Positions 9,331 to 22,168 of a DNA stretch of 64,000 nucleotides are shown piece by piece. The number at the start of each line of letters is the position of its first letter. Positions within the stretch are counted from its first letter, which is position 1. Origin of the DNA: Agrypnia vestita (Eukaryota > Arthropoda > Insecta > Trichoptera > Phryganeidae); the NCBI GenBank assembly GCA_016648135.1, contig JADDOH010002276.1, forward strand, positions 62,001 to 126,000. Reading direction: 5' to 3'. Position numbers and translations under genes: made by a program. Under the pieces are notes generated by a model, which was not told the origin of the DNA, searched no databases, and saw only the letters and a program-made list of their open reading frames with translations.

Positions 9331-12169
9331 GTCGGATACCGTCTGAGATATCCGAGCGCGGTTACGTTGCCTGTATTACACATTTTCATATCTGGCACAA
9401 AGTAAAGAAATTTAAAAAATAAAAACAAACATGAAACAACATGACATGATCATACATTAAAATTACTTTTCACATATTTTTCACTTAACCTACGAAAAAT
9501 AGTGAGACTATTTACTTTCACATTTGCTGGCAAGTTCATTGAACAATTTAAGACCTTTTTAGTACAAACTATTTTGTGTTCCTGCCAGTTTCGTTTGTGG
9601 AAACCTAAAATCCCCCTACTTCTCGTAGAATAAATGTGGACCTCGAAATTGTTTTTCATATTTTTATACATGTGTATTGAAACTAATCGTTTTTTTTATT
9701 TTATGTATCAAGTCAAGTGTATCATTTGTTGCCTAATTGTCATTACCTTTAGTTGCTTTACCATATCACTAATCTTGTATATTTGTTACATCTTAAGATA
9801 GTTCTCATACTCTACGCATTCGCGTCCGATTTTTGTAATTCTAGCTATATCGCGACAAGAAAATCGTGAAATTTTCAAACTTTGTATCTCGTATCTTTGT
9901 TTTTGAGATATATACTTGAAGATAAAAATGATTTGTAACACGTGCACGGCTCTTCAGAACAACACTTGGTTCACTCGAATAGGATAATTATGATACGAGA
10001 TATGATTCCGTTTATGGACACATGTCGAATACCAAAGCAATACTGGCACAAACTTTCATCCTTCCTCTTTAACAATTTATAGGGCATTTTTTTATTAAAA
10101 AAACGGCATACACATAATTGCGAGTGATTCGGAGCAAACTTCACGTTGTTGGACGTTTTATCAACCAGTGAACGTTCTTGAGAACGCCTTGCGTAACTGA
10201 GGTTGACAATACTAAGAGTAGAGCACAAGATGGCGACGAGTTATTGATGTTTGAAATTAGTTCGATCGAAACTGTCACCCCGGCACCGATTTTTATGACG
10301 TTTTCACGTAAAAAAATATAAGGGGTAAGTTATTAATTTTCTTGGAATGAATCATTTTATACAAGTCATTCATTGTTGTGCAGAAAATGAAAGGAGTTTG
10401 TCCTATCTGAGACAGACATCTTTCATCCGCTCTAATTACGGAGCCGGCTCCCCCTGTGGAATATTTTTTTAATGAGGTCGGTATGTACTTGCGAACGCGA
10501 TGTCTGTTACAACAGCTTTACGACACGATGCATCGCCTTATCCCCCTTTGCTAGAGACTAATAAATTTTCAAAACCGCTGCATGTATTTCATTACTTACT
10601 AGCTTGTGTAAATGGTGTCGTATTTTATTGAAGAACGCTGAACAAAAATATTGATGCTTGTAAGAAAGAAAATAGCCCAAACAATGCAGCAGATGTCGAC
10701 GCTCTCTCTTCGAAATATTTTTTCTCGTTGCAAAGACGTTGGAACAAATAATACGGCGCCTTATTCTTAACAGTTAATTGAATGTTTCTAAGCTTTATAT
10801 CTTATCGTGGAAATGACGTTACGAGCTGAAAATAGTCGCGTTGATCAGGAAATTCCAGACGGAATAAGCCATTGACGTATTATAAATAGACACGTTATTC
10901 CCACACTATCCTGATTTCAAATGTAGCAAATGCAGAAAAATCAGGTAATTTGAAGTCACGGTGACTAAAATAACATACTCATTCTTACAATAGTGTACGA
11001 TACTCTGTTCCTTTTTCCCCGGGACTCTTTTTTCGGCGTGCCGTCGCGTCCAATCACAAAAACAAACGTTCGATAACGAATGTAAGTGAGACAATTAATT
11101 ACCTTACTTTCGACTTGCTAAGATTTCACGCTTGTAACATATCTACAGTTTATTATATCAATGGAATACTAAGATATATAAATATCAATATGCTGGGCCC
11201 ACAGTTCAAGAGTTTTTGCTGCTTTGTGATTAAGAATACATTCGTTTTGATATGTCTAATAAAATTAACAAAACATTGCAGAAATTTGAACGAGATTTTT
11301 TTCTGCGAGTTTTTAATCATTCTATTTATTATATACAAATATTAAACGAATGAATTTATAGTTTTCTATACGAGTTATTTTAAATATTGTCCAATGAATT
11401 TAAATCAATTCTCCTTTACAAAGTTTTTGATATATCATTTTTTTTATCCTTAATGGCAGTATTTTTGATCAATGTGCAAGTGTTTTCGAAAAATACAAGT
11501 TCAATATATTTCGGCCGCGAATTTTAGCGTAGCATGGCGTCTTGGTAGCGTTAGTGACAGACGTTGTTACATTGAAAATTATTAAGACCATTTTCGACTC
11601 ACTATTTGAAAACGAAAAATACCTGTAATGTATTGTGGACTAGCTCCGTTACATTCTGTATATTATTCACGACCAATGATTTTCCTTTTTTTGCTGTATA
11701 TATTTTTTTAAACACTCGTTGAAATCTGAATAAATACGTTCCGTAATCTGTTTCCGCATCCAACCCCTTAGTTTAAGTCCATCCGCGGAGAAAGTGTCAT
11801 TTGCGAGTGTAGGTCTGCAGACGTTTAGAATTAATCTTGCTCCCCGCTCGCGTGGCACGGCAAGCCTGCAGCCGGCGTACGAACCGGTAATAAGGTAATC
11901 AATGTACCTGTGCGGGTACGTTGATTAGTAGGTGCACACGTGAAGTGGGCGCGCGCATTCCTCGCCAGGCCGCGCGGTCACGCGGAGGAATGCGCGCGAG
12001 AATGTATCGCCACGGTGCGATTTTATATCGTCTAATTTACGACCCTCTCGAGGAAGATCTGCTGAATGAATCTGCCGAACCAATAAGAGGGACCGGCAAA
12101 GTTGGATTTTTTTATTTTTTTATTTTGATATTAATTTATTTGTGTATTATTATTATAATTGATGATGAG

Positions 12170-12698
12170 TAGAAAATACAATCCCGAGTCGGGATTGCCC
12201 TTTCGGGATCCCTCGAGTTTAGAATTTCCAATCCCGCGGTATCCCTACGGATCGGGATCCCGAATACTTTTGTGTTTTTTTTTGTGTATAGAGCTGAATA
12301 GCAATTAACGACAATGCCTTGCATTTTTATATCAGCAATTTTCATAAAATGTCCATTATTAATCATTGCATTAAAGTTTTTGTAGGCATTTTTCCAAGCA
12401 TCAATCAGTCAATGTAGTAGAACAAAAAATACTAACTAGTAGTAGTTTTTATTACTATTTTAGGTTAATCAGAAAAAATTATTTAAATCTATTTTCATTA
12501 TTTGAATGTGATATGAACACTTAATAAAAGCTTTATAGACATCTACAATTAAACATACAAAACATAAAATATGTTGATCAATCCCTTCCGATAATCCGAT
12601 GATAATCTCGTCCGATTTTTCGGTTCGGGATTGATCTCGTAAAATGCCTCGATATCTCGCGGGATCCCGATCTCACGGGATCGGGATTGCATTCTCTC
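12170..12698. mobile_element. Non-autonomous hAT-like element with 8-bp target duplication
   Basis: The left end TAGAAAATACAATCCCGA and inverse right end GAGAGAATGCAATCCCGA form terminal inverted repeats. Both sides carry ATGATGAG (12162-12169 and 12699-12706), the 8-bp duplication expected of hAT transposition. Sub-terminal copies of ATCCCG/CGGGAT are numerous at both ends. The 529-bp interior has no transposase frame. Confidence 0.75.
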
Positions 12699-12788
12699 AT
12701 GATGAGTGTACAATGATTTTATGAAATAAATTACACTTATGTTATTACATTTTAAATAATTTATTATAATCACCGTTGTATTTACCGT

Positions 12789-13310
12789 TACAGGATGTAC
12801 CAGAACTAGCAGTAGAAACCTGCCGGTAGATTCCTGCCCATGTTATGAGTGTAAAATGTTCAAGCATGACCTAATATCAACAGTTATGGAGATATGCAAT
12901 ATAAAAATTTGCATTTTTTCTCAATATTTTTTACTTATTTTTGTAAAAAGTTGAACTATCATTACAGTAACTTACATCGATTGTGAAAAATTGATTAGCT
13001 TTGATTCAAGTCGAATAAAATGATAAAAACCTTGCGAAAATCAGAATATATTTTTTTACTAGGTTTTTATCATATTATTTGAGTTGTATTGGAACGAATG
13101 AATTGTTCATAATCGATATAAGTTAATGTAATGATACTTCAACTTTGTTGCGAAAAATGTCAGAAATATTTTTCAAAAAATGCCAACTTTGAAGTCGCAT
13201 ATCTTCATATCTATTGATATTTGGACATTGTTGCTCGAACATTTTTGACTCATGATTTAGGCAGGAATTTACTGGTAATGCATTGTGGACTAGCTCTGTT
13301 ACACCCTGTA
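12789..13310. mobile_element. Foldback MITE with ACAGGGTGT-type ends (copy B)
   Basis: It starts TACAGGATGTACCAGAACTAGCAG and ends CTGTTACACCCTGTA, inverted ends. Inside, TGAACTATCATTACAGTAACTTA pairs with TAAGTTAATGTAATGATACTTCA, so the body is one long imperfect palindrome. Related copies are at 31857-32515, 35458-35965 and several partial sites (5925-6080, 18705-18850, 20575-20730, 50150-50390). Confidence 0.6.
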
Positions 13311-13502
13311 TATTATACAGTTCTTTAATGTGAATATTTTTTCTTCTTTTTCCTTCTCAATTCTTTAAGTGAATCTGATATGAATCATCAAATGAAGGAA
13401 AGTCAAGTATTGCGCTTGTTAAGTTGGTATTCGGTGCACTTTTCATCTAGTGCTTTCATCTAGTGCTAGCACTTTCATCATCATCACATATATTTTCAGA
13501 AA

Positions 13503-13998
13503 TGTGTGACTATGGAAGGCAAATGAAAAACACTAAAGTAATTTAAATTTTTATTTATTACTCAAAAAGTCACTTGACACTGGTTGAATCGGAGTATATC
13601 GTTCTTAAATGTATAGTCACTAAATGTTTCCAGAATATTTCACACACATATTATTACACTGTTTCTTAATTCGTACTAATTAACTGTAATCACAACTGAT
13701 TCTATTGCTTTGATCACTTTCTAGCAAATTCCGTTCATTATTCACACGCAGAAAAACTTCTCGCCCGCCGGTAGGAACATCCTTTATTTATTATCGCTGG
13801 AATATACGCGATGTTCACACTGCGTTGCGGTCCGCTGCTAATATCGCATTGGTTAAACATCACGAATGACTGGATCCTTCGCCACCCAGTCGCCTTTAGG
13901 CCTGTGGAGCGTACCAGACGGTTCTAGAGTGTTCCGTAGTGTTGTTGTCAGTATAACCGAGTGACTTAACTTCGAGATTCCCCGACATCTCGTTACAA
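13503..13998 (+). repeat. LTR-like repeat, copy 1
   Basis: The 13520-13570 part (AAATTTTTATTTATTACTCAAAAAGTCAC) and the end (CCCCGACATCTCGTTACA) resemble 27587-27992 in order. Each copy starts with TG and ends with CA and may be a solo LTR. No flanking retroviral-type coding or primer-binding site is seen, and the target duplication is not clear. Confidence 0.3.
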
Positions 13999-14556
13999 TA
14001 TTATATGCAAATTAAGATACCCAATTGTCTGAGTTCGTTGCACACTTCTGCAATATTTGAAATGTCCTCATCACTTATTTATTTGCTTGTTAGAAACGTG
14101 GAAATGAATTATTCAATCGGGCAAACATTTAGCATTCTACTTGCGGTGTTCTTGTTTGAACACATGGACACATTCGGTTTGTTCTGCTCTTGACCTCAGG
14201 TATGCAAAATGTGTATTTAACTAAATTATTCGAATAATCATTGGTAACGACGAGATCCTGTATGTATGTATTCATATCATTTTTTAAGAGTATAAGACAG
14301 TATAGTAGGTAAATGGTGTCGGAGAGCTCGTAGAAGATAGAACACAGACATATAGTTTTTTCAAATTTTCATGTTCACATTTTTTTATGACACATATTTT
14401 TTATGTTTCTTGTACACAGGTATTTCTGAATACTTCAAGATGTTGTATATATGTGCTTATACGAGTCAAAACTGTAAAAATAACAATATTTACAAACAGC
14501 CGCTCTGCTGCGCTACAAACCGGGTGCTAATAGGCCATGTAATTTATTGTCCACAG

Positions 14557-17500
14557 ATCGCGACCGCCTCGCCCGAGAAGCCCGCGCCCGTGTCCATGGA
14601 GTCCGCCGGGCGGGCCGCATCGCCCGCGCGCGCCAGCCCCCCGCCGCCGCCCCCGCAGCCGGCCCCCGCGCCGCGCCGCTCCCCGCCCTCCTCGCGCTCC
14701 ACCTCCATCTGCCACGTGCGCGCCGCCGAGCTCTTCCCCAAGCGGCCGCTGGAGGCGGACGACCCGGCCATGGCGGTGCCCTTCACGCCCATCTGCGGGG
14801 AGGCCGTCCAGGTAACGTTTCATTCTCCCCACACCTCGAGTAGCGTTGCTCATACCGTGCCGAGAACTAAACTCCTCCATGAAGAGCTAAGCATGGGCGG
14901 AGGCTCCCGTATCGATTCCCACTCATTCGCCGCCAGGTTGACATTTTTTAATGCATCCATTCTGTGCTGTAGAGCGGTTCAGCAGCAATGTACAATGGCA
15001 AAGCTGCCAACAGCGTAAGATTCATTCGTAATATTTTTGATTTTTATCCCCAGGGGGATCCGACTTTAGTCAAAAAATAGAAGTCTAATTACCAACGGTG
15101 ACATCTGTACACTATTTCACGGGGCTGACAAAATTCAACCTAGCGTAAGTTAAGTGAAGCGTACATAAATACACCACTTTCCAAAATTGATAGACGTGTA
15201 CAATCATGGCTGGAATCGGTAAACATTAAGCTGTGTAAAGTTATCGCTTAAGCCAGTTATATGACAGGTAAGCCCTGTAAATGCCTAATGCTCTCCCCCT
15301 GACAACATTTTGAATATCATACGTTTTCCTGATCGTGGTGTTACTGTCATTCTGTCGCATAGAGTCTTGCCCGTCATGGGGTTTTCATCATGGGGTTCTA
15401 AGAAGTGATTTAGTGATTTATTGCGAACTGTGTCAGCTCTCGTTTCGATCCCATAAACATTATCTGTCTGACAAGTTTTGTAGATTCATTATAAATCTCT
15501 AATTATAAATTTATGGCGTGGAAATATGTTGAATGCCTCCCAGTCATCCAATTATCTTCAAGTCACATGAGAACAAATCATTTATTTGAATTAACAGTTC
15601 ATTCATTAATTTATCATATCCATTTTCTTTTAAAGATAGTCTAAAATGCATGTTTTTGTTGCAGTATCTGAGCAGAACTCAAGATGGAGTCCTGGCCATG
15701 TCCAACTACAGGCTGTACCACCGCATCGGCCAGGCCGCCGCCGCCATCATCCCCTTGAGGCTCGTCGAGAGCGCAGACGTCAGGGAGATATTCTTCCTCC
15801 ACATCATGTGCAAGGATGCCAGGAGTTTTAAGTGAGTCTTCATCTAACGTTGTGTTTTTGATTTTTTTGCGGGAGCATTTTCAACGATGTGTAATGTTAC
15901 GCATTATTTATGTGGCTATTGATTTCAGTCCTGTGATGCTGAATATGATAACTATTTCTCCATTTCTAGGCTGTCGCTTTAACGCATAATGCGGTTGTAA
16001 AATTGAAAAACTCTTTTGATGCACTATTAAGACATTCATGCAACTGTCGTGCTGTATCAGTAGTAGTACTTGGTACTTTTCGAAGACATCTATCTTACGC
16101 TTATCTTTTTCATGGACCGTTAAAGTCTCCTCTAATTCCGAGACAAGAGTGCACGGACATATTTTTAGTTGCTTACTTCATGTCCCTGTATTTTGATATT
16201 CTCGTAACCAACCTACTCCATTATAATATTAATAAAAAAATTGCTGTAAAAAAGTAGTTAAATATTCGCTTTACGTAATCACATTATTGCCTGCCCAACA
16301 TAACTTAGCGTGCGGCAGGATTGGAACTAAAACGCGCCCTTCCGGTAACCCGGCACCCGGCGGTAACCCCTCACCCTGTAATTCATTACAATTTTGTATT
16401 TGCTCGGGAGCTGTGATTACCAATATACACTGAATTATTATGTCCAAAACAACCAAAACAGTCCAGGGTGGTGCAAGAACAATTGCCAATGAAGTATTAA
16501 AGTTTTGCGAAGCTGAAAAAGTAAATAATGGACCGATATTACCATCTGACAGTTTGACATATAGAGCGGCCGCCGCGGAGCGTGATGTTACCCGACCAAA
16601 TTTATATTGAATGCTCTGACACTAGTCACCGGACATTCAGTACATTATGTATTGTGTAATAAATTTACAAACTGGCAACTTCTGTTTTGCGACAGGGGCG
16701 ACCTCCCTCGCACGCCTAGTTATCGTGGTGGCACTCTACAATATTTGCTTTACATTATGTAATCACATTACGTGGCCACTATATAGAGTAGCGGAGCCAT
16801 ATTGGGGAAGCACGATGGTAGTGAATAACCGGTGGCTTTAGCGAGTTGTCGTTATCCGTGGCACGCTTGTACAAACACCAATCATCTTTCAAGTTTACAT
16901 TGCTCATGCTGTTTTATGTTTATATGTCAATAACGATAGCGAATATTGTTTGATATTTCAAGACTCATAACAAGTAGATGGGTTAATTATTTTGAATAGA
17001 TTTGTCCAATCTCAGTTGCAGTGTTACAAGCTCAACACATCAAAGTGATACAATTGATTAGAAATGTTATCACTTTGATATGTAATATCCAATTTTCATA
17101 GTATATGTACATAGAGGGCATTGGTTCATTAAATATTCTACTTGAACAGAAAATTAATAAATTCCTTCATTATCATTGACGCATGAGTTCAATGCACACT
17201 GGATAAGGTGCATAATGAATACATTTATTCCTCAACTGATATAGGCCTCCCCCAAGAATTGTCAATTGCCAAATATACCATTGATTATCTCGTTGACAAA
17301 TATGTCTAGCACAATTTCAAAGGCTTGCAGTTTATTTGGACCATGTAAAAGGGGTTCAGAAGGTAAACCATCACTAGTATTTATCCAATCTACGAAATTT
17401 AGAGGAAGATATTTTTTATATAAATAGGTTTGTTACATACTTACTTAAAAATTTAAAATACTGATTTTCAAGAATATTCCAGAATATGTATATGTTAAAT

Positions 17501-20500
17501 AATTCGAAAGAATATCATATATAGATTAAGAAGAATGTTGCTTTATACTCCAATTTAAAAATATAGAGGTTTCTTTACCAGCTGTGTAAGTTATAAATAA
17601 TAGTTCATGAGAAAAGACTACAGATGTCTCTAGCCCATGGTCCATTCAAATAAACGAAAGATTCTCAGATTTGGAACAATAGATAGAGTTTTAAAAAAAA
17701 TTATAATGCGGATGTTCTTACGATGGAATTGGTGAACGTTGCATTGTGTTGAGTGATTAATTAAGCAGCTCATACAGGTTGTAAGCCCTGGGCTATTGTA
17801 TGAAAAGGAGAATAGCTTCGTATCTGTGATACTTTTATAATTTATCTTAATTAGATGAACATATTTGTAACTAACTTTTCATCCAGAACGAAGATTTTAA
17901 ATAAAATTGATAAGCTTTTGATAAAATGCTCCTAAAACATACCATTATATTTCTAAGAGCAAAACTGCCTCTGTTGCTAGATTCTCTTTATCAAATACAT
18001 CACCGGATTTGTTTCTAAGCTCCTCACATGTGATCTCAGTTCTCTCGTCTTGTTATGTTACGTACTCGATTTCTCCGAGATATTCCAAGGTGACCTTTTG
18101 AATTGTTCTTTGTAAAATTTTTAATTTTTGAATGAAATTGATGTTCTGGATTCTAATATTTGCAATAATAATAATTATTTTAATGACATGTTGCCAAGTT
18201 ATAAAATGATGAGTGTGGGTGAAAACAGATTTATGAAATAACAATCATATCTATGACATTGTGCAACTAAGTAGTGTCATTATTTTGTTTAATATTTTGT
18301 ATAGTTGCAAACAAAAACACACATCAATGTATTTATCCAAATGAACCATCAGCGATTGAGTGCCAGTTTAGTTCAAGGATTTATTTCAGGTTCACGAGGA
18401 GTAATGTTATGAATCAATTAATTATTATTATTAATTTGCTTAACATTATTACTTTCATTAATTCTTCTCCTCTTCTCTCAATATTCCCATTATAACCTTC
18501 CTTACGCCAGTAACTTTAGCTCATTTTTTCAGTACTAAACCTTTTAATTATTTGTGTTTGAACCTAATCAATGTAAAAATTCTATGGTCAGTTTAAAATA
18601 CTTCACTAATTTAATGACAGTCGTGAATACTCCCTACAATGTTAATGCCACATTCAACAATAGTATAATTATAAATCAAATTACCCAACCTACCCAGGGA
18701 ACAAAAGGTCGAAAATTTGTCTCATAGCCAGTAGCAAAGACTTTGGGGGAGTCTTCTTCATTCAATTTTGAATAGGAAATATTCTTTGCATTTTGGGTGA
18801 AATGTCAAGAGTTATGTAGATAGGCGACATCAAAGTTTGCATTTTTTTTTTCAATAATTCTGACTTGACACTGGCTTATAATACTCGGGGCTCCAGATTT
18901 ATTCCACGTAACATACATTCGGCCTCGTGGCCTGCTCTTCTTCTTCTTCCTTGCACTGTCTCAACTCACTGTCTAACTAGGCTGTGGGGGTTGGCTCTTC
19001 TCGGGCTGTATCTTCTTCGGTTCTATGCATCGCTTTCATTTATGCTGTTTCTCTACATGATTTTAAGCTTTGAGCATTGGAGCAGAGACATTGCCTGCTT
19101 TGATTATATGTTTCTTTTTATCCACTGATGGTCGTCAGACGTGGAACCATAGTGACCCAACTAGCTAGGGAGGGTTAAGCCGTTATTTTACCCGTTTATT
19201 TTTGGTACATTTATTTGGGATTTGTATCTGATTGTATCGACGATTGATAACTAAGAAAAAATGTTGTCTAGTACTGCTGGTTGCCCGTCCAATTGCAAAA
19301 AAAACAGTTGTCAATCATCAATGCAATCAGATACAAATCTCAATTATAAAATAACATCTCTAGCCTGCTCTAGCCTCAAAAACAAAATAAATTGAAATCA
19401 TTGTAGATATTTCTTTTTAGATACTGTTTTCATTATTCCTTATTCAGTTTTATGTATCGGTATTAAGATCCCATTTAGACACAGTCTCCCCAGAGGATTT
19501 GTATTTTTAAAAACAACCTGGTGTTGTTGTTTTTGAATCATTGTGATGATCTATTTTTTTTTTGTTTTGTTTTGATAACCACTTGAAATGTTACCCGTGG
19601 CTTGGATAACAACATGTTTTGAAATGTGTTATTTCTAACATTTACAATTCTATTTTAAAATTATATCCATAGTCGGAAATTCAGTGAGTAATGCAAAACA
19701 TTATACTTGGCAATTTAGGTCATTGCTATAGTGATATGTAAATTAGTTTTAGATTACGGATTCGTGTTGTTTATAAAAAAAATACTCATTTTCTGTGCAG
19801 TCACATTTCTTGTGGGATTCTGTTTTCATTTTAATGTTAAATTCATTGAGAATTTATTCTGATCCTTGAGGAAGATGCAATTTATTTATTTGCAAATGTT
19901 TACGACCGTTTGTTTATGACTAAAGAAACAAAAATTTGCTTCTTTAGTCACGATTGTGAATTCAACGACGATTAATACATTTTCGTTGGGTACTTTCGCA
20001 AGCTAATCTAATAGGTAAAAAACAGAGTTTCGTGAAAAATTATATTTTCGTAAAGTTGCCGTATCTCAAAAACTGCTGAATATTTTTGAATAAAATTTTC
20101 TTTTTGGTATTATTGAGCATCCTCGCTAGATATCACCATAAAAAACAATAGTTATGGTCGAAAATACCTACCAGTTGTCCATTAAACATTGCCTTACCTT
20201 TTTTTTAAACTTTCCATATAGCCATATAATAAAAATATTAAAGTGCGTATATTTATATACATATATAGATATTCCAGTGCATTTTTGGACAGATTAGTGC
20301 AGATTAGATGATACCCATATTATACAGATGGTGCTGTATAATATGGGTATCATCCCAATTATAATAATTTTGTTGTCCGTCCGTCATAACTTTGTGTAAC
20401 CTATGTAACTGCTTTATAGTATAATTTTTTTTATTATAAATATATATATTATAAATATAAATAAATAAATATAAATAAATAAATACTTATTTTTTAGGAA

Positions 20501-22168
20501 CCGACATGTAAAAGTATCTTCATTTTTGACGGGTTACAGCTAATCTTTTATAATAAAGCACATTATAGATTTTATTGCTGTATTATAGTAATTTGATAAG
20601 GAATATTGAAAAAAATCCAAACTATGATGCCTCTTATCTCCGTAACTGTTTACTGTGAGAGTGTAAAGAATATTTTCTACTTAAATTGAATGAAGAATAC
20701 TCCCCTGAAGTTTTTGCTATTAGCTACGAGACACATCTCCCTTCTCGCTCTTTTCATTAAACCATCTCTAGAATACTCACCCTTCTGAAATTCCCAACAT
20801 TCGTTATACATAGCTGAAGAACACCTTTGGCTTGCATATAATTGTACGGCGCGAGCATTCATTACGTGTAATATTTGTGTTTGATACAGCGTGCTTGTAT
20901 TAATTAGCATTGAACCCAGAGGTCAGTTATGGAAAACAAGAAATTTTCCCGTATGTCAACATTGATTATATGATTACTGAATTTCCTCTATTATATGTTT
21001 ATTGTTTAATTTTTAATTAATGTACACAATTATACAATATCAAAGTCAAGGCTGTACACAAAATAATGATAGTACCAAAAAAATTTACTTTGAATGTTAT
21101 TAATTTTTAAAGGGTTTTTTTGTCTTTTTAGTGTTGTCAGACACAATATCTTGTGTCGCACACGCTCATCTTTATTTGAGTTATTTATTTGACACACATA
21201 TTGATATCATCTCTTTTAAACTGACTAACCTGTTCTCATCCGCTACTTGGGAGTAATGATATTCTTGTATGCTAAACAAAATTGTAGAATGTGTCGGTAC
21301 AAGATGTATTTTATTCAAAATGCTTGCCACATGTTTTTCTTGATTTTAAAAGCAAAATTAGGCAATCAATATATATACATAAAAAAAAAACGTGTTTCCC
21401 TATCCGCCAAGTTTTCTCCACAACCAGCCACAACCACCCACCGGTGGTTATGGTGGTGGATAGCCCTTGGTGTCACATTGAAAATATGCAAGTTTGGTGG
21501 GGGTGCCTAAGCGTGGGTGGGAGTGGGTGCCGAAAATGTGCTTTCTAGCACATTGTTTTGTTATGGGAAGGCCGCAAATACTTCAGATTGTTTCAAAATA
21601 GGTGCGCTGACTGTGTCGGTGAGTCTAGAAGGTTCCGGAAAAACCTGCTCTAGAAAATTCTGGAAGGAGAAGGTTCTAGAAAATTCCCGAAAGTTATATA
21701 AGGTTCTAAAAGTGGCGGAATGTGTCGGTGTAACTAGAAGGTTCCTGTACATTCGATAAATTTCTTGAAAGTTCTGGAAGGTTCGCGAAAGTTCTATGAC
21801 GATCCAAACAGTGTACTAAAAATCAACACGTGCAAAGCCGCGCGGGCACAGCTAATTATTAATACAATAGTTTTCAGTTACTCTTGTCAAACTTCATAAT
21901 TTATTTTGTTTTATTTGCAACGGTCCATTATGCGTGTGCAAGTATTTAACTGCATTCCTCTTCCGTCCGCAGGTGTTCGTTTGTAACGGGCGAGCAGTGC
22001 AACGAGTGGCAGCGCAGGATAGAGGCCGCGCTGCAACCCCCCGCTTCCCTGGAAGGGCTCTTTGCCTTCACCTTCAGGGCCTGGGCCGCGGAGCCCGAGG
22101 GGGCCGAGGTCACCCGGAGACTCGCTGCCCCGTTGCCGGCCGACCCTAATCAAGACTTCAGACGAGAG
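14557..22168 (+). CDS. MTMR3: MTMR gene exons 1-3: proline-rich N-terminus and PH-GRAM domain
   Basis: Exon 1 (14557-14811) is very GC-rich in an AT-rich setting. It encodes a Ser/Pro/Ala-rich leader with a run of six prolines, then the family segment [10 protein letters not shown] that opens the PH-GRAM domain. Exon 2 (15665-15831) gives the strand-rich core ([23 protein letters not shown]). Exon 3 (21973-22168), after a 6.1-kb intron, gives the closing helix ([12 protein letters not shown]) and the FAFTFRAWA linker into the phosphatase. In this family PH-GRAM binds phosphoinositides and aids membrane targeting. The ATG at 14596 has G at +4 but T at -3, so its context is only fair. The leader is roughly 29 residues longer than in human MTMR3. 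An unseen 5' exon could supply a different start. Confidence 0.9.

Larger units (their letters stand above)
1..14556. other. Upstream intergenic (or 5' intronic) region, no supported coding gene
   Basis: No open frame here resembles a known protein domain or shows consistent splice-linked coding. The region is AT-rich and holds the mobile elements listed separately. It is broken by GC-rich islands at about 720-905, 1925-2140, 3545-3770, 4740-4900 and 11820-12060. Stretches such as 1400-1730, 8520-9040, 9360-10240 and 10240-11500 show nothing I can name beyond low-complexity AT runs and short repeats shared with other parts of the window. Confidence 0.6.
15832..21972 (+). other. MTMR intron 2 (6.1 kb)
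   Basis: It holds a tRNA-like SINE fragment (about 16285-16390, - strand), the repeat at 17460-17810, the split foldback (18705-18850 and 20575-20730), the 19170-19370 foldback, the Helitron end at 20375-20545 and the Helitron-like element at 21405-21856. Nothing else is recognisable. Confidence 0.7.

Noticed and set aside
14527..14880. Gly/Arg-rich minus-strand frame opposite MTMR exon 1
   Set aside because: It is a shadow of the GC-rich coding exon on the other strand; the + strand has family homology.
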